From positions 26,001 to 90,000 of the forward strand of contig JACEFZ010011135.1 of the NCBI GenBank assembly GCA_014155875.1: a DNA stretch of 64,000 bases, written 5' to 3'. Positions within the stretch are counted from its first letter, which is position 1. Each line of letters begins with the position of its first letter. This stretch comes from Cepaea nemoralis. Taxonomy: Eukaryota > Mollusca > Gastropoda > Stylommatophora > Helicidae. The notes below the pieces were generated by a model. It saw nothing but the letters and a program-made list of their open reading frames with translations, had not been told where the DNA came from and did no database searches. The translations under genes and the position numbers were made by a program. Below, one piece after another: positions 22,512 to 33,207 of the stretch.

Positions 22512-22905
22512 AGTTCCCTGCCAGCTGGCGCAGGCGTTCATGGCTCTCCAAAGATCTCGGTCTTTGGTGTTCTGGATCAACTCTGCTGATGACATTCCTC
22601 CATACCACCGTCTCAATCCATGCAGCATCATTTCTCTCGATCTGCCTCTGTCTCTCTTCTCATCACATGACCAAAGACAACTGTTTGTCTCTTTCTTATT
22701 GCTGTATATAGTGTTCTAGTTTCATTAGACTGGTAATATGACAGCTAATTGTTTAAACGAGTGCAGAATAGAGAAAACTATTTTCGTCTACAGTCGTTCC
22801 GTTGGAGACAAAACTATGGCGATATCGACAAGCTTAAGTTGACTGCTGCTTTCTTTGCATTCATGCATATTGTCATGTGAAGGAGAACAAAGAAGTAGAA
22901 GAAGA
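22130..22905 (+). pseudogene. RNase H-type LINE C-terminal fragment, split by another LINE
   Basis: Before the insertion the plus strand reads LSREEQLTIFR, then MFNKLKIGDTNVCNCGTGN (22399-22455), the cysteine-rich C-terminal region of a non-LTR polyprotein. After the insertion (from 22737) it resumes as MTANCLNECRIEK, with frame damage. It parallels the copy at 47990-48275, where the same two halves are contiguous. The element is 5' truncated. Confidence 0.65.
22447..22737 (-). mobile_element. LINE 3' end nested in another LINE, 9-bp target duplication
   Basis: ACTGGTAAT occurs at 22447-22455 and again at 22729-22737. Between them, on the minus strand, is an EN/RT-type LINE 3' end (GATCCAGAACACCAAAGACC, then CCAGCTGGCAGGGAA) with an (ATG)n tail seen as (CAT)n at 22456-22510. 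The target duplication and tail show target-primed insertion. Confidence 0.8.
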
Positions 22906-23274
22906 TAGCCAGTTATATTAACCCTCCTACTCATGGTGCTATTTTAACTGCGCCTGTCTCTCCGCCCTCAGATGCATTATCTGGAGTAGACATCGGCAAA
23001 CACGACTCTCCACTCCGATCCTCAAGCTGATAGACTGACCGGAGCTGAGGGTACTAAACTTGTTATTTGTTGCCCAGCTGTTTAAGCTGTTCGCATACGT
23101 CTTCCTCTGTTTTCCTCTATCTCTTTTACCTAATCTATTCCTACACCAGACTCATTTCTCTATTCCATCTCTTCTCATGATAAAACATAATGTGTGTGTG
23201 TGTGTGTTTTTACGTGAATGTAGCTTGCATAATAGATAATATCTGTACGGTAGATGCGTGATTGGAAGAGCCGA
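22906..23274. other. Unassigned spacer
   Basis: A (TG)n tract of 16-18 bases lies near 23190. Nothing else is recognised. Confidence 0.35.
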
Positions 23275-23352
23275 AGGTATAACGGGCCTGCGTGCCCAAT
23301 TTGTAACCTTTTGAAAATAAGATCCGTTCGTTTGTTCGTTCGTTTGTTCTAT
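23275..23352 (+). repeat. (TTCG/TTTG)n-tailed retroelement end
   Basis: CCTTTTGAAAATAAGATCCG is followed by TTCGTTTGTTCGTTCG. This is the plus-strand partner of 19985-20060. Confidence 0.5.
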
Positions 23353-23801
23353 ACAATTCTTTTGGATGTTCTTTGTGATTGCTGCACATGATATTGTGAC
23401 ATATGCAACTCTCAGTACCTCAACGTTAGGTTAAATCTATCACTACTATTCTCAAAATGTTTCTACTAAAAGACACACATCATGCATCTCTCCTGTCTCA
23501 AGTATCCATACATTGCTTTTTACTCATATTCCTGCTATCGTACTAATACAGACGAAAATGCCACACGCACTCAACTATTCAATAAGAATATTTTGTTTAT
23601 TTGTCGTAATATGTCTTTTTTCCCCGCAAAAGTCTCTCTCACATGGAACTTCACCGAATCTGTTCGTGTTCGTGGTTTCACTTACTCTACCAAAGACAGA
23701 GAGGTCAGATTGGTCAGGTGGTTTATCCCGCTCGCGCTTGAACTTCATACGCGCGACGGTGAGGCAGTGGGTTCAGTACCACCAGTGCTCGGTTGGACGT
23801 A

Positions 23802-24042
23802 TACAGGGTGTTTGTAAAGATTCACTACACTTTGTTTGTAGAACAAATTTGAAAAATGAAGTACATGATGTCTTCAAAAAATGTGATCCACAGTCCATCG
23901 TGAAGCAATATGCAGCGAATGGCTGTCGTCTGCTGGAGTAATTTGTTGCACTCCAAACAGAATTGTGTTATCAAATGGAAGAAATAATTTTTCAAATTTG
24001 TTCTACATACGAAGTGTAGTGAGACTTTTCAAACACCTTGTA
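23802..24042. mobile_element. Mariner-type MITE or mariner remnant
   Basis: Terminal inverted repeats of about 54 bases match with few differences. The left end is TACAGGGTGTTTGTAAAGAT and the right end, reverse-complemented, is TACAAGGTGTTTGAAAAGTC. TA dinucleotides flank both ends, as expected for Tc1/mariner insertion. The 240-bp length leaves no room for a transposase. A 142-codon plus-strand open frame (23513-23941) runs into the element and is not a recognisable protein. Confidence 0.8.
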
Positions 24043-24047
24043 CATTG

Positions 24048-24145
24048 ACTTCCCGTTCAGAAAGCAATGTCAAACTACTGAACGTAAATTTGTATAGAAA
24101 ACAACCTGGATATGACTGCAGCGTCCTGCAAAAGACATGCATCAT
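24048..24145 (+). repeat. SINE-H 3' fragment
   Basis: The phrase CCGTTCAGAAAGCAATGTCA and the ending GCAGCGTCCTGCAAAAGACA match the sense-strand 3' half of SINE-H. Confidence 0.65.
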
Positions 24146-24149
24146 TTGT

Positions 24150-24262
24150 ATCTTCCCCAAGACAGATTTGACTTTATCTTCCCCAAGACAGATTTGACTT
24201 TATCTTCCCTAAGACAGATTTGACTTTATCTCCCCCAAGACAGATTTGACTTGATCTCCTCT
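24150..24262. repeat. 26-bp tandem repeat, about 4 copies
   Basis: The unit is CTTCCCCAAGACAGATTTGA followed by CTTTAT, repeated nearly perfectly. Confidence 0.9.
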
Positions 24263-24329
24263 GGCCCTATTCTGATACTACCCCCTACCCCTCTCTTCCC
24301 TCCATCTCCGCATATTTAAAAAAAAAATG

Positions 24330-24545
24330 TAAAAGACCAATGTACACACCTTAAGGCCTTTTTGGTTGTACGGTGATAGGCCCATATTTTTATGACCAAT
24401 CTACTGACTTCACTTCCCAACACATGTTAGCCTGGTTTGACCTGGGAGCCAAGATCAATTTTTAAGAATCAACTCTCCAACCCGCAGATCAAACCCTGTA
24501 CCACCGGGTGATCAAGGCGAGTGTCTAGCCACTACACCACGGCAT
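24330..24545 (-). repeat. SINE-D-like copy
   Basis: The reverse complement starts GATGCCGTGGTGTAGTGGCT and has box B-like GGGTTTGATCTGC, then a body resembling the copy at 49390-49632 (CCAGGTCAA and AAATTGATC phrases). Confidence 0.6.
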
Positions 24546-24549
24546 CTCC

Positions 24550-25200
24550 CCTCTACACAGTGATAATACTGTATTGTATCCCGGTTCATGTATTTATTGT
24601 TAATGTGTCATTCCTTTTAACTGGCCAACACCAGATTGTATTTATTGTGATGTGCCAATCCTTTACCTCAGATTGTATTTATTTTCAATGTGTCAATCCT
24701 TTACACAAGATTGTATTTGTTTTTAATGTTCAATCCGTTTTTTCCCCTCAGAATCTATTTAATTTACACGTGTGAATCCTTTAACCACAGATTGTATTAT
24801 GTTTAATATGTCAATCTTTTACCCCAGATTGTATTTATGTTTAATGTGTCAATACTTTAACCCAGATTGTATTTATTGTAATGTGTCAATCCTTTGCCCC
24901 TGATTGTATTTATTGTAATTTGTCAATCTTTTACCCCCCCCCCACCCCAAATTGTATTTATGTTTAATGTGTCAATCTTCTACCCCAGATTGCATTTATG
25001 TTTAATGTGTCAATCCTTTATCCCAGATTGTATTTATTTTTAGTGTACCAATGATTTACCTCAGATTGTATGTCAAGTAAATATTCAATCCTTTTTCCTC
25101 ATAATTTATTTATTTTAAATTTGTCAATCCTTTTCCCTCAGACAATATTTATTTTGAATGTGTCAATCCTTTTACCTCAGATTGTATTTGTGTTACAGTG
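24550..25200. repeat. About 36-bp diverged minisatellite
   Basis: Units contain CAGATTGTATTTATGTTTAA followed by TGTGTCAATCCTTTACCC. Roughly 15 units are seen, with substantial divergence and small length changes. Confidence 0.85.
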
Positions 25201-25765
25201 AGAGAAAAATAAACATTTAAAAAAAAAATACATCATGCGTTTATTTATTTCCTGCTGGCTTATTTTCTCCAGATTGTTTCTCTTTTACACAAACCCTACG
25301 TTGATTCTGCTGATTTGTACGTAATTTAATATGTTCTGTAATTATGTAAACATTTGTCAACAGCCGTCACTACTGGGGGTAGCGTAGGTTTACAGTCCAT
25401 CGTGAATTCCCGTATGGTCTGATGTTGACTAGGCTGAATTACCCAGTAACCTTTGTAAACTACGGGGAACGTCATTTGTGTTTTATTATGTTGTTTCTTC
25501 TATCATTCAAATGCTGTTATACATTGTTGTGGCAAATTGCCTCCTCCTCCACCTTTCAAAGTGTAAGGTTTGTCTATATGGATCCCATTACTGGTATTAA
25601 TATAATGTTAATAAATGTGTGGTTATTCCTTAAGCAGTGATGTTAACTTATCTCTTTGTGTCTCATTTACAACTCTGTTACTTATTTATAGTTTCTTATA
25701 GTCAATGCCGTGTATCCTTGGTGATAATTGATGTCCACAGCCTTCTGTCTCGTAGGCTGCCAATC
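25201..25765. other. Unassigned spacer
   Basis: AT-rich. A 72-codon open frame at 25422-25640 matches nothing I recognise. Confidence 0.35.
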
Positions 25766-25769
25766 GATT

Positions 25770-26080
25770 CTGATATTGAAGTTCCTTTCATGCGATGATA
25801 TGAAACTGTCCACAATCTCTCTCTATATTCCCCTGTCTCGTATGCTCTCCATCTTTCCCGTTGTCACGACTTTCTCCAGTTTTACTTGCCTATGACATAT
25901 CCAAAGAATACGGACTGTCCTCTTCTGATTCTGGTAACCAGTTATGTTTGTGAGTTAACTTCTTTCTAGATATTTTCATGATACTTTTTATCCGTTCTCG
26001 CTGCTCTACTGTAAAACCACATCGCTGCAGCTTCCACATAATTCCTAAGTCTGTTAATTGTTCATGGTTCACTTGCTGAT
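25770..26080 (-). pseudogene. EN/RT-type LINE C-terminal fragment
   Basis: On the minus strand KLEKVVTTGKMESIRDRG (about 25885-25830) is a clear match to the C-terminal region of the other LINEs here (compare LENLVKTGKIEGMRGR at 35240-35280). Upstream, a 60-codon stretch (26072-25890) is the frame-shifted continuation. No catalytic domain is present. Confidence 0.5.
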
Positions 26081-26940
26081 ATCAGATTTTACTAGATATT
26101 GTACATATCGACTCCTTTTCATTTTGTTACCTCGTTTGACAAAGATATATTGCAGAGAATATTCTTTCTGTAGTTTGTTTGAGATCTGTGTTATCTTACT
26201 GATTTCGAAACCCATGTTAAAAAAAAAAAATTAAAAGAGGTCTACCCGAGAAATAAATGATTCTTTGAATCAATTTGAATCTCCCCAGAAAACGCAAAAG
26301 AAAAAAACCTACAATCTGACAGCGAGAAATTTCCAGAATTAAACGCGTTAAAAAATATTCCCGAAGTTATTTACGAAAATGTCTGGCCATCATGATTTTT
26401 TTGTTTGGCGTAAGCGATAGGAAAACCACTGAGGTCATTGACGCAACACAATAAATAAAATAACATATATTGATAGGCGTTTATAGAAGACAAGGGAAAC
26501 AAGTGAAGGCCAAATGACAGACTAGAAATATAAAAGCTCTAGGCACACGAGGTATGAACCTTCCAAATAGCGACAACGCTACGTTAAATGGACCCGTGCT
26601 TTGTCCAAATGCAAGCGAAATACTTTTAAATAGATGACACCATTAGCGGGGCCATCTTCCCCCGCAACTATGGAATATGGACACAATTCGTGTCTAGCCA
26701 TATTTATAGTGCAATATGTTTTAGCAAATGTGATTAACGATGCATACATAGATCACATAAAAACAAATAAAACATAACGAACAGTTATGTAAGGTGTAAT
26801 ATATTGCAAAGATGGGAAATAAAGTACATTCTTACGTACAAGTTATATGAAAGTCAGTTTCTATATCCTCTATAAGATATCTACATGTAGGATCGTTCAT
26901 TTATCAAGATAAAAAGTGAAGTGCATGGCTATTACCTTAC
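26081..26940. other. Unassigned spacer
   Basis: AT-rich sequence with A runs near 26220. No gene or repeat is recognised. Confidence 0.4.
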
Positions 26941-26951
26941 TCACTTCTGAA

Positions 26952-27246
26952 TTGAGGTTTGCATGGCGAATGGATAAGAGCGCTCATTTTTACACATCCG
27001 GTGTGCTGATGCCGAGGTAGCTGGTTCAACGCCTACACCTGTCAGTTGGACTAAAATTTTGACTTGTCCTTGACTAGGGGATGTAAATTGCATGTACCTC
27101 AGAAGTCGGAGTGGGTTCGCCTGATGACGAGGGACACTGATAATAAAGAAGGCTAATCCACACACAAAAATCAATCCAGCACACTAGAAGTAGTAGCTTG
27201 CCTGTGGACTACGCTTGAGTTTAAAGCTAGAGATAGCAAAACAAAA
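26952..27246 (+). mobile_element. SINE-A copy with 11-bp target duplication
   Basis: TCACTTCTGAA at 26941-26951 and 27247-27257 brackets the element. The tRNA-like head (GGCGAATGGATAAGAGCGCT; box B-like GGTTCAACGCC) is followed by TTGACTAGGGGATGTAAATT and GATGACGAGGGACACTGATA, with an A-rich end. This copy defines the element boundaries at about 295 bp. Confidence 0.9.
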
Positions 27247-27469
27247 TCACTTCTGAACAAATTAGTTATTTATAGAAATGTCATAACGACATCAAACATC
27301 GGTAATTTGTTTGTTCAGTTTTCATCTTTTCTCACCATATTCCTGAAATGTTCAATCTTAGAAGGTAACTAGCTACCTATTACTTTAATCACATCTTAAA
27401 ATGATATTTAATCATAGAAATATCATAGAGTAGCAGATAACGTTTATACTTCTTAGTTTTTCTACGAGC

Positions 27470-27830
27470 AGTATGAAGATCCTCTGCCGGCTTGCTAGGC
27501 CAGTTGCAGGTTAAGGACAAATATCTGACCACAGGGAGTCCATCCCCTATGGTGAGGCTTATCCCCGTTAACCCATAATCTCGCGGTCATGGTTTCCCAG
27601 TCTACACCACGTGGCGATGGGGTTGACTTGTGTAGTCTAATTTTCACTTTTCACCCCTACTGGGAGAGGCTACCTGATCCTAACCCTGCTGGACGCAGGG
27701 AATAACAGAGTCCATGGGAATATCGATACATGAAGTCCATAAGCGGACATTCTCCCGCTGTTTATACTTCACCACGACACCGCAAGGTACAAGAGGAACA
27801 TGATGAGATGAGATGAGATGAGATGAGCAG
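27470..27830 (+). repeat. Repeat K, (GATGA)n-tailed
   Basis: The 3' part reads CAGAGTCCATGGGAATATCG, CATTCTCCCGCTGTTTATAC, ACACCGCAAGGTACAAGAGG and ends in GATGAGATGAGATGAG. Two other pieces (28022-28128 and reverse at 46796-46945) share this end. The 5' limit is uncertain. Confidence 0.6.
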
Positions 27831-28021
27831 ATAACGTTACTTCATGTGTTAGACTGTTTCGTTTCTCGCAGCAGTCTTCAAATAATCGAATAATCAAACG
27901 GAGATGTGAAATAAATAGCAAAAGTAAGATTTTTCTACTGTCAATATAAATATACCACAATAAGCAAGGATGTACTGACCAAATGGAACCAGAAAAAGTG
28001 CCCGATCACTTAAACGGTGGA

Positions 28022-28128
28022 CAGAGGGAAGAACAGAGTCCATGGGAATCTCGATATATGAGGCCCAAAAACTGACACTCCTGCTATGTATGCTTCACCT
28101 AGACACCGCAAGGTACAAGAGATACAAG
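28022..28128 (+). repeat. Repeat K 3' fragment
   Basis: AGAACAGAGTCCATGGGAAT and GACACCGCAAGGTACAAGAG match repeat K. A (TTC)n run follows at 28147-28165. Confidence 0.6.
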
Positions 28129-28479
28129 CTGAGATGAAATTTAAATATTCTTCTTCTTCTTCTTCAGCGTTCCGAGCCATTGAGGTTCTTTGCTGCAGAT
28201 ACAATCCGTCTCCATTCGTCTCTCTGGTTGACCTTCTCTTGCCAGTCGTTGATTCTAAGTGCTTATAGGTGTATATATATATTATCTCTGTGTATATATA
28301 TTATAATACTACGGTCTGTATATATATATTATAATATATAAAAGAAAGTGAAAAAGAAGATGAAATACCTAAGGACAAAGCAATACTATACTTCAAAGGA
28401 CAATGTATCTTCCTTGAACTTGTCAAAGCTAAATTATAATACCATCCCCCAACAAAGAGAAATTTAACGCTGTCTTGAT

Positions 28480-28680
28480 CCAGCAACAGCGGTGATTCCT
28501 TTCCAAGTAAGAACAGGTCACAACAGAAAATACAGTCACTTACAGAGACTAAGATAGCATGCCAACTCTGTTCTAATATGGACAAGCAAAATGCACAATA
28601 TATGTTACAAGACAACATGCTTCGCCAACCGAGCACTGAACAGAGGCTCACAAGAACAAGCAGCTCATTCATAACTATCT
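28480..28680 (+). pseudogene. Degraded RNase H-type LINE C-terminus
   Basis: Across two frames the plus strand reads like RTGHNRKYSHL followed by QLCSNMDKQNAQYMLQDN, the cysteine-containing C-terminal region seen at 22399-22455 and 47990-48275. Heavily diverged; moderate doubt. 28690-29240 holds nothing recognised. Confidence 0.4.
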
Positions 28681-29299
28681 AGGAGTCTCTAAACATCTCG
28701 TCAACACAGAAAATTGCATCTAAAGAACCGGCATTTTAGCGAAGAAATTACTAAGCAACGACCAAGAAGCAGAAAAAGAGCGCATTTCTCACAATAACTT
28801 TTCTGAAATGTAAAATGAGCTTGAAACCTTCACAAGACAAATTTTATTTTCTTACATTCTAGCGTTACATCAGTCTTCTCGCGACCAACATTTTCCACTC
28901 GGGCGACAGCCCCATTATATTTCCTACCGAATGATTGAATTTTGTGTACTCAAAGACCCCTCAACTGGAACAGATAACAACAATACCATAAATCGATTTC
29001 TGTTTGTAGACAGAGAATAAAGGGACACAAGTTATGCGGCGTAAAAAATGTCTTTTCTTATTGGCAACTGTGTCAGTTCGTTTGCCTTTGCTTGTTGTTG
29101 TTTTTGTTATTGTTGTCTCTGCTGATGGTGTGCTGCTGTTTCTTGGTGATTTCTTTGACCAAGGTAGAAACTGAAAAATCGATACGTTGTAAGTAAACAC
29201 ATTATTTGCATATCCTTTTATATGAAGGTGCAATAAACAACGGTTTTATTTGCCTTTTATGATTTACTAAGCAGCTGTTTTTTTTGTTTTTTTTTTAAA

Positions 29300-29460
29300 T
29301 TCAGCAGTCTGCCTTTGTTTCTGAACGGCCGACTTTCATCCCATAGAAAACAAAAGAAAACAAGCAATCTGCTTCCAAATCGCCAGCGCCTGATCTCGAA
29401 CCCTTGACCCAGTACATTGCGGAAATGTAAAACTGCGTTCACTAACCAACATTCCCCCGA
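29300..29460 (-). repeat. Diverged SINE-H fragment
   Basis: TTTCTGAACGGCCGACTTTC and CTGCTTCCAAATCGCCAGCG match the plus-strand form of SINE-H. The rest is diverged. Confidence 0.5.
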
Positions 29461-29499
29461 TTCGGCTGCGCTCTAGGATTTTTTTTTTTTTTTTTGGCA

Positions 29500-29727
29500 T
29501 ATCCTATTTACAGGACATTGCTATCAACACCATTATTTTACTGCTGTTGTTGATGTCTTGGCAAGTTTACGTTTAGCAGTTTGCAGTTGCTTTCTGAACG
29601 ACCGGCTCCCATACCAACACGTTAAAAACCAGCGCAAAGCTATCTGCTGCCAAATCGGTCGCAGCTGTGTTTCGAATGCGGGTAAGCGGGCTTACGAATC
29701 GCGTCCGTAAGACCTTAGCCATGGAGA
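29500..29727 (-). repeat. SINE-H copy
   Basis: Plus-strand order: CATATCCTATTTACAGGACA, TTGCTTTCTGAACGACCGGC, CTGCTGCCAAATCGGTCGCA, GTGTTTCGAATGCGGG, CGTCCGTAAGACCTTAGCC. A run of T precedes it. Confidence 0.8.
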
Positions 29728-29905
29728 ACGGCACTCTATGATTACTGAAATAAATGGGACGATTACATAGTTCCGCGCATGTGGGCCACCAAGTTTAGAT
29801 TACACCGTGAAGTGCCTTTGTGTGGGGCACGCCTGTGTGAGACATCTAATAGTGCCAAATTGTTCCGTCATTATTTGTGTTAGGGTGGGGTCTGCAATAT
29901 ATACG

Positions 29906-29961
29906 CGCGCGCGTGTGTGTGTGTGTGTGTGTACGTGCATGCGTGCGTGTGTGTATGTGTG

Positions 29962-29993
<32 letters not shown>

Positions 29994-30012
29994 CGTGTGT
30001 GTGTGTGTGTTT
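29906..30012. repeat. (GT)n microsatellite
   Basis: GT/CG/AT dinucleotide tract with interruptions. Short cysteine-valine open frames over it are artefacts. Confidence 0.95.
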
Positions 30013-30189
30013 GTGAAACGTTCTGGAACCGGTTTAACACACCCCAATGGTTTCTGAAATAAAGACCGAAATCTTTCAAGACCGAAAGATAACTGCTACA
30101 AGCCGAAAGGGAAATAACTCAGAACAAAACTAACAGAAGCCACACGTAAGACCACAGAGAAGCCACAAGCCGAAACCAAACTAAAAACC

Positions 30190-31020
30190 AATCGGAAACA
30201 GTAAGTTAAAGGTAGCAGTCCAACCACGAAGTCCAAGCAACTCAGGGAATCAGTATCCTGCCAGACATCTGAAGAAGGCCTAGAGTGGTTTAGTTTACTT
30301 TAGATTAGTCGACGGATCAACATCACGGCACACGGGTGTAACCCATGAGTGCTCCGTTCTACTCCTAACTAAAGCCTGAGTCTGGAGAATCTCAGCTCAG
30401 TGCACGAACTCCGTAGCGCCGACGAGGATCCTGAAATACTTTGGGTAGATGTTTAACTCGAAATTTTGCCCGGGCAGCTCCCTTAGGCTACTCTTTTTCG
30501 ATTTCCAAATGCCAAGGGACTTTTTTACGTGAGCAACAATACACACGGACGTCCGATCTTACTACTCAGAGATCAGGGGAAATGTTGTTACTAGAAGTAC
30601 ACGTGAAAAAAATCCCAGCTCTCACCGGGGCTTGAACCCAGGACCTCCAGCACTCGAGGCGGACACCATACCTCGAGACCACTCAGCACCCCCCCCCCCC
30701 TTCCCCCAGGCCTAGAGTGGTATTCCGACCTACCTGAAATTGACTGGGACACGGAGGATGAGTCATTCCTCGAATGGGAAAAAAAGCTGGGAAAAAGAAG
30801 AAAATGAAAGAGTGCGAAAATTCGAAGAGGCACTTGAGGCAAAGGCTACAGCTAAGTTTATGACAGAGAAGGCCTACAAACAAACCAGGAAACAGTCCTT
30901 ATAAGGACTGCATCATATAAAAAACAACGAACCAGAAGTCAACACTGACAAAAGAAACCGCCAGAGGAGACGGCTACAAATGAGAACCCGCCGGTCAATC
31001 CCCCTGCTGACGTAACAGGC
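30190..31020 (+). pseudogene. Unrecognised acidic ORF remnant split by SINE-B
   Basis: If the SINE-B at 30290-30707 and one copy of its target duplication are ignored, the plus strand stays open from near 30200 through SCQTSEEGLEW into YSDLPEIDWDTEDESF (30721-30768), and, after one frameshift near 30790, through ENERVRKFEEALEAKAT. A later piece is rich in proline and glutamate (about 30958-31017). The composition is acidic and partly helical. A GTAAGT near 30200 could be an old splice donor. I cannot name it; a retroelement ORF1 or a lost host exon are both possible. Confidence 0.4.
30290..30707 (-). mobile_element. SINE-B copy with 14-bp target duplication
   Basis: AGGCCTAGAGTGGT occurs at 30276-30289 and 30708-30721. 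The minus strand has the tRNA-like head (GGTATGGTGTCCGCCTCGAG; box B GGGTTCAAGCCCC), a body with GATCGGACGTCCGTGTGTAT, and a TTTAG-type 3' end. A C run (G on the sense strand) marks the 5' end. Confidence 0.9.
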
Positions 31021-31737
31021 ATAAAGTAAACGCTTCAAGATCGATAATCCAGACAACACTGGCAGCAGAACCGAGATAAACTTAACTCGCACAATGAACC
31101 ACGATAAATATAACTAACGCCACATAGGCTAGTTGAACGTTGGTGGAATGGTTTTTTTTTTCTACAAATCGGAATTGGAAGCGGAATTCTGAGACAGGAA
31201 GGAGACAGGAGAGCTTTGCAGTTTAGTCCACGTTAATATAGTACTCACGTACCGGGTATGGCTAAATGTCTTCACACCAGCCTCGCCCCTTAAACACAGG
31301 TCCTTGTAAGGTTTTAGACGACGTGATCATTCAATGTATCGGCTTTGAGAGTTAAAACGCACAGTCGTCCAGAGGATTCATAAACTACAACATTAATTGC
31401 CCATTATAAGTTTCATTCACAAATTACAATGACAATAATTGTCCATTCAATGTTGGATTGACAAATAACAATAACAACAATTGTCTATTCAAAGGTGATT
31501 CACAAACAACAACAGCAACACTGATCATTTCAAAGTGCGCTATAGACTTGAAGGTACACATAAATAGTTTGTTGTGCAGTAAGGTATATCTGTTAGGACA
31601 TCAAGTTCACAAAGGCATTAGTGCGGTATGAAAAGGGTTCAACGCCAGCACTCATTGTTCGCTGCAGGAAGCAAAGATTGGCAAGCTACTCCTCTATGCA
31701 CTCAGGCCTACAGACACGTAATGATCCTAGCACTTCA
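31021..31737. other. Unassigned spacer
   Basis: Near 31380-31520 a loosely repeated phrase (CATTCAxxxTxxxATTCACAAA with ACAAT repeats) occurs about three times. No gene seen. Confidence 0.35.
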
Positions 31738-31862
31738 CAGCATCACCATCAAGTGACATGCCAGCTGGCGTAGGCGTTCATTTCTCTCCACAGATCTCTG
31801 TCTTTAGCTTTCTGGATCAACTCTGTTGATGATTTTCCTCTATGCCACCTCCATGCACTTCA
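31738..31862 (-). pseudogene. EN/RT-type LINE 3' end fragment
   Basis: Plus-strand phrases CCAGCTGGCGTAGGCGTTCA and CTGGATCAACTCTGTTGATG match the reverse of the 3' end at 62038-62160 and 22510-22620. It breaks off at about 31862; 31863-32844 holds nothing I recognise. Confidence 0.65.
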
Positions 31863-32844
31863 CATACCCACATCAGATTCCTGCTTCTTCTTTCACCCTG
31901 TATTCCCCATTCATGAATAGACCATCAGCCAGTTCACCCAATGTCGTCGTATCTTTAGTTATCCCACGCCGCTCCGCCCATGTCCTCCTCTTATTATTCA
32001 TGTCTTTTCTATTTTTATTCTCCGTGTGTCTTAGATAGGTTCTTGTTGAGGGGCTTTTAGAAAAACGCCTAACCTAGACCACCCAGAGCTAAGCGTGTTT
32101 GGAGTGTCAGTCAGAAAATGATTGTTTTGACAACTCCACGCGCAGGTTATTATCTAACACTGGAATCAGTCTGAGAAAGACGTGTAGGAAGTAGAAGATA
32201 ACGCCTGTTTGCTAGTCTATTACCCACGGCATTTCTTGCAGTTTTTCTGGTACTTGACTGCACTTTCCGAAGAATGCACTTTTACAGTAATTTAGTGTGA
32301 ATATTTCTATAAGTGTGGTGTTAAAATTGTTAAGAACTATAGTTAAACCGGTTATGGTTATTTTGAAGGTTATGATTATGCTGTCACTGCACCCGGGGTA
32401 ACCTCAAAAGTGCTTGTTCTCTCCCAGCATAAGGCGAACTATGGTCCTGTTGTGCACTGGTTGGCTGTTCTGCAACTTTGATCGTACTGCCAGAACATCA
32501 AGTCAAACGAGGTGAAGCTAGACGAAGAGCGCAGAGCAGGAAGCCAGAGAAGAATATACAACCAGCACAGAACTGGTGTCGTTAGTCGCTACACGCTGAA
32601 GGGGATACTGAGAAAGGAAGCAAAGCATGCATGGAGTAATAGTTCGATGTGCAATAAGGATGATCTGTTGAATAACTTCCTAGCTATATAATTAACTGAC
32701 TGGCCATTTTTTGTGTGTCGTCTTTCACCTAAGGTTAGCGCGACCATTTGACTAGTCTACCAGTCGTCATTTAAAAAAAGCATCAATGTATTTTTTACGT
32801 AAAACCTAAAGGTTGTATATTCCCGGTAGTACATCTCTTGTTAG

Positions 32845-33085
32845 TTGCATATCTTTGATGGAATGTCGCAGTCAACTCCAGCATTGTTTAGCTGTTGGTA
32901 ATTTTTGGCAAGATTATGTTCAGTGGTCTGTCATTGCTTTCTGAACGAACGGCACTCATACTATTGTATAAAAACAAACGCAATGCGGTCTGCTGCCAAA
33001 TCTCCCGAAGTTGTGTTTCAAACGCGGGATGGGATATTACGAACTGCGTCCGTAATCCATTCGCCACACGGCCAGCTGTACAATT
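32845..33085 (-). repeat. SINE-H copy
   Basis: Plus-strand order: GTTGCATATC, GTCGCAGTCAACTCCAGCAT, TCATTGCTTTCTGAACGAAC, CTGCTGCCAAATCTCCCGAA, TGTGTTTCAAACGCGGGATG. Confidence 0.8.
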
Positions 33086-33207
33086 GGGTATATGTAAAAA
33101 TAGAGTGAATGATTCTTTTCTGTGCCTTGAGATGTACTGGGTATGTGGTGATGACTGATATGCCACTACACTAGAACATTATATACAACAATTGTTTGTT
33201 GTTTGCC

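Noticed and set aside
28301..28672. 123-codon cysteine/leucine-rich minus-strand frame
   Set aside because: The plus strand of the same bases resembles a LINE C-terminus, so the minus frame is probably an antisense shadow.
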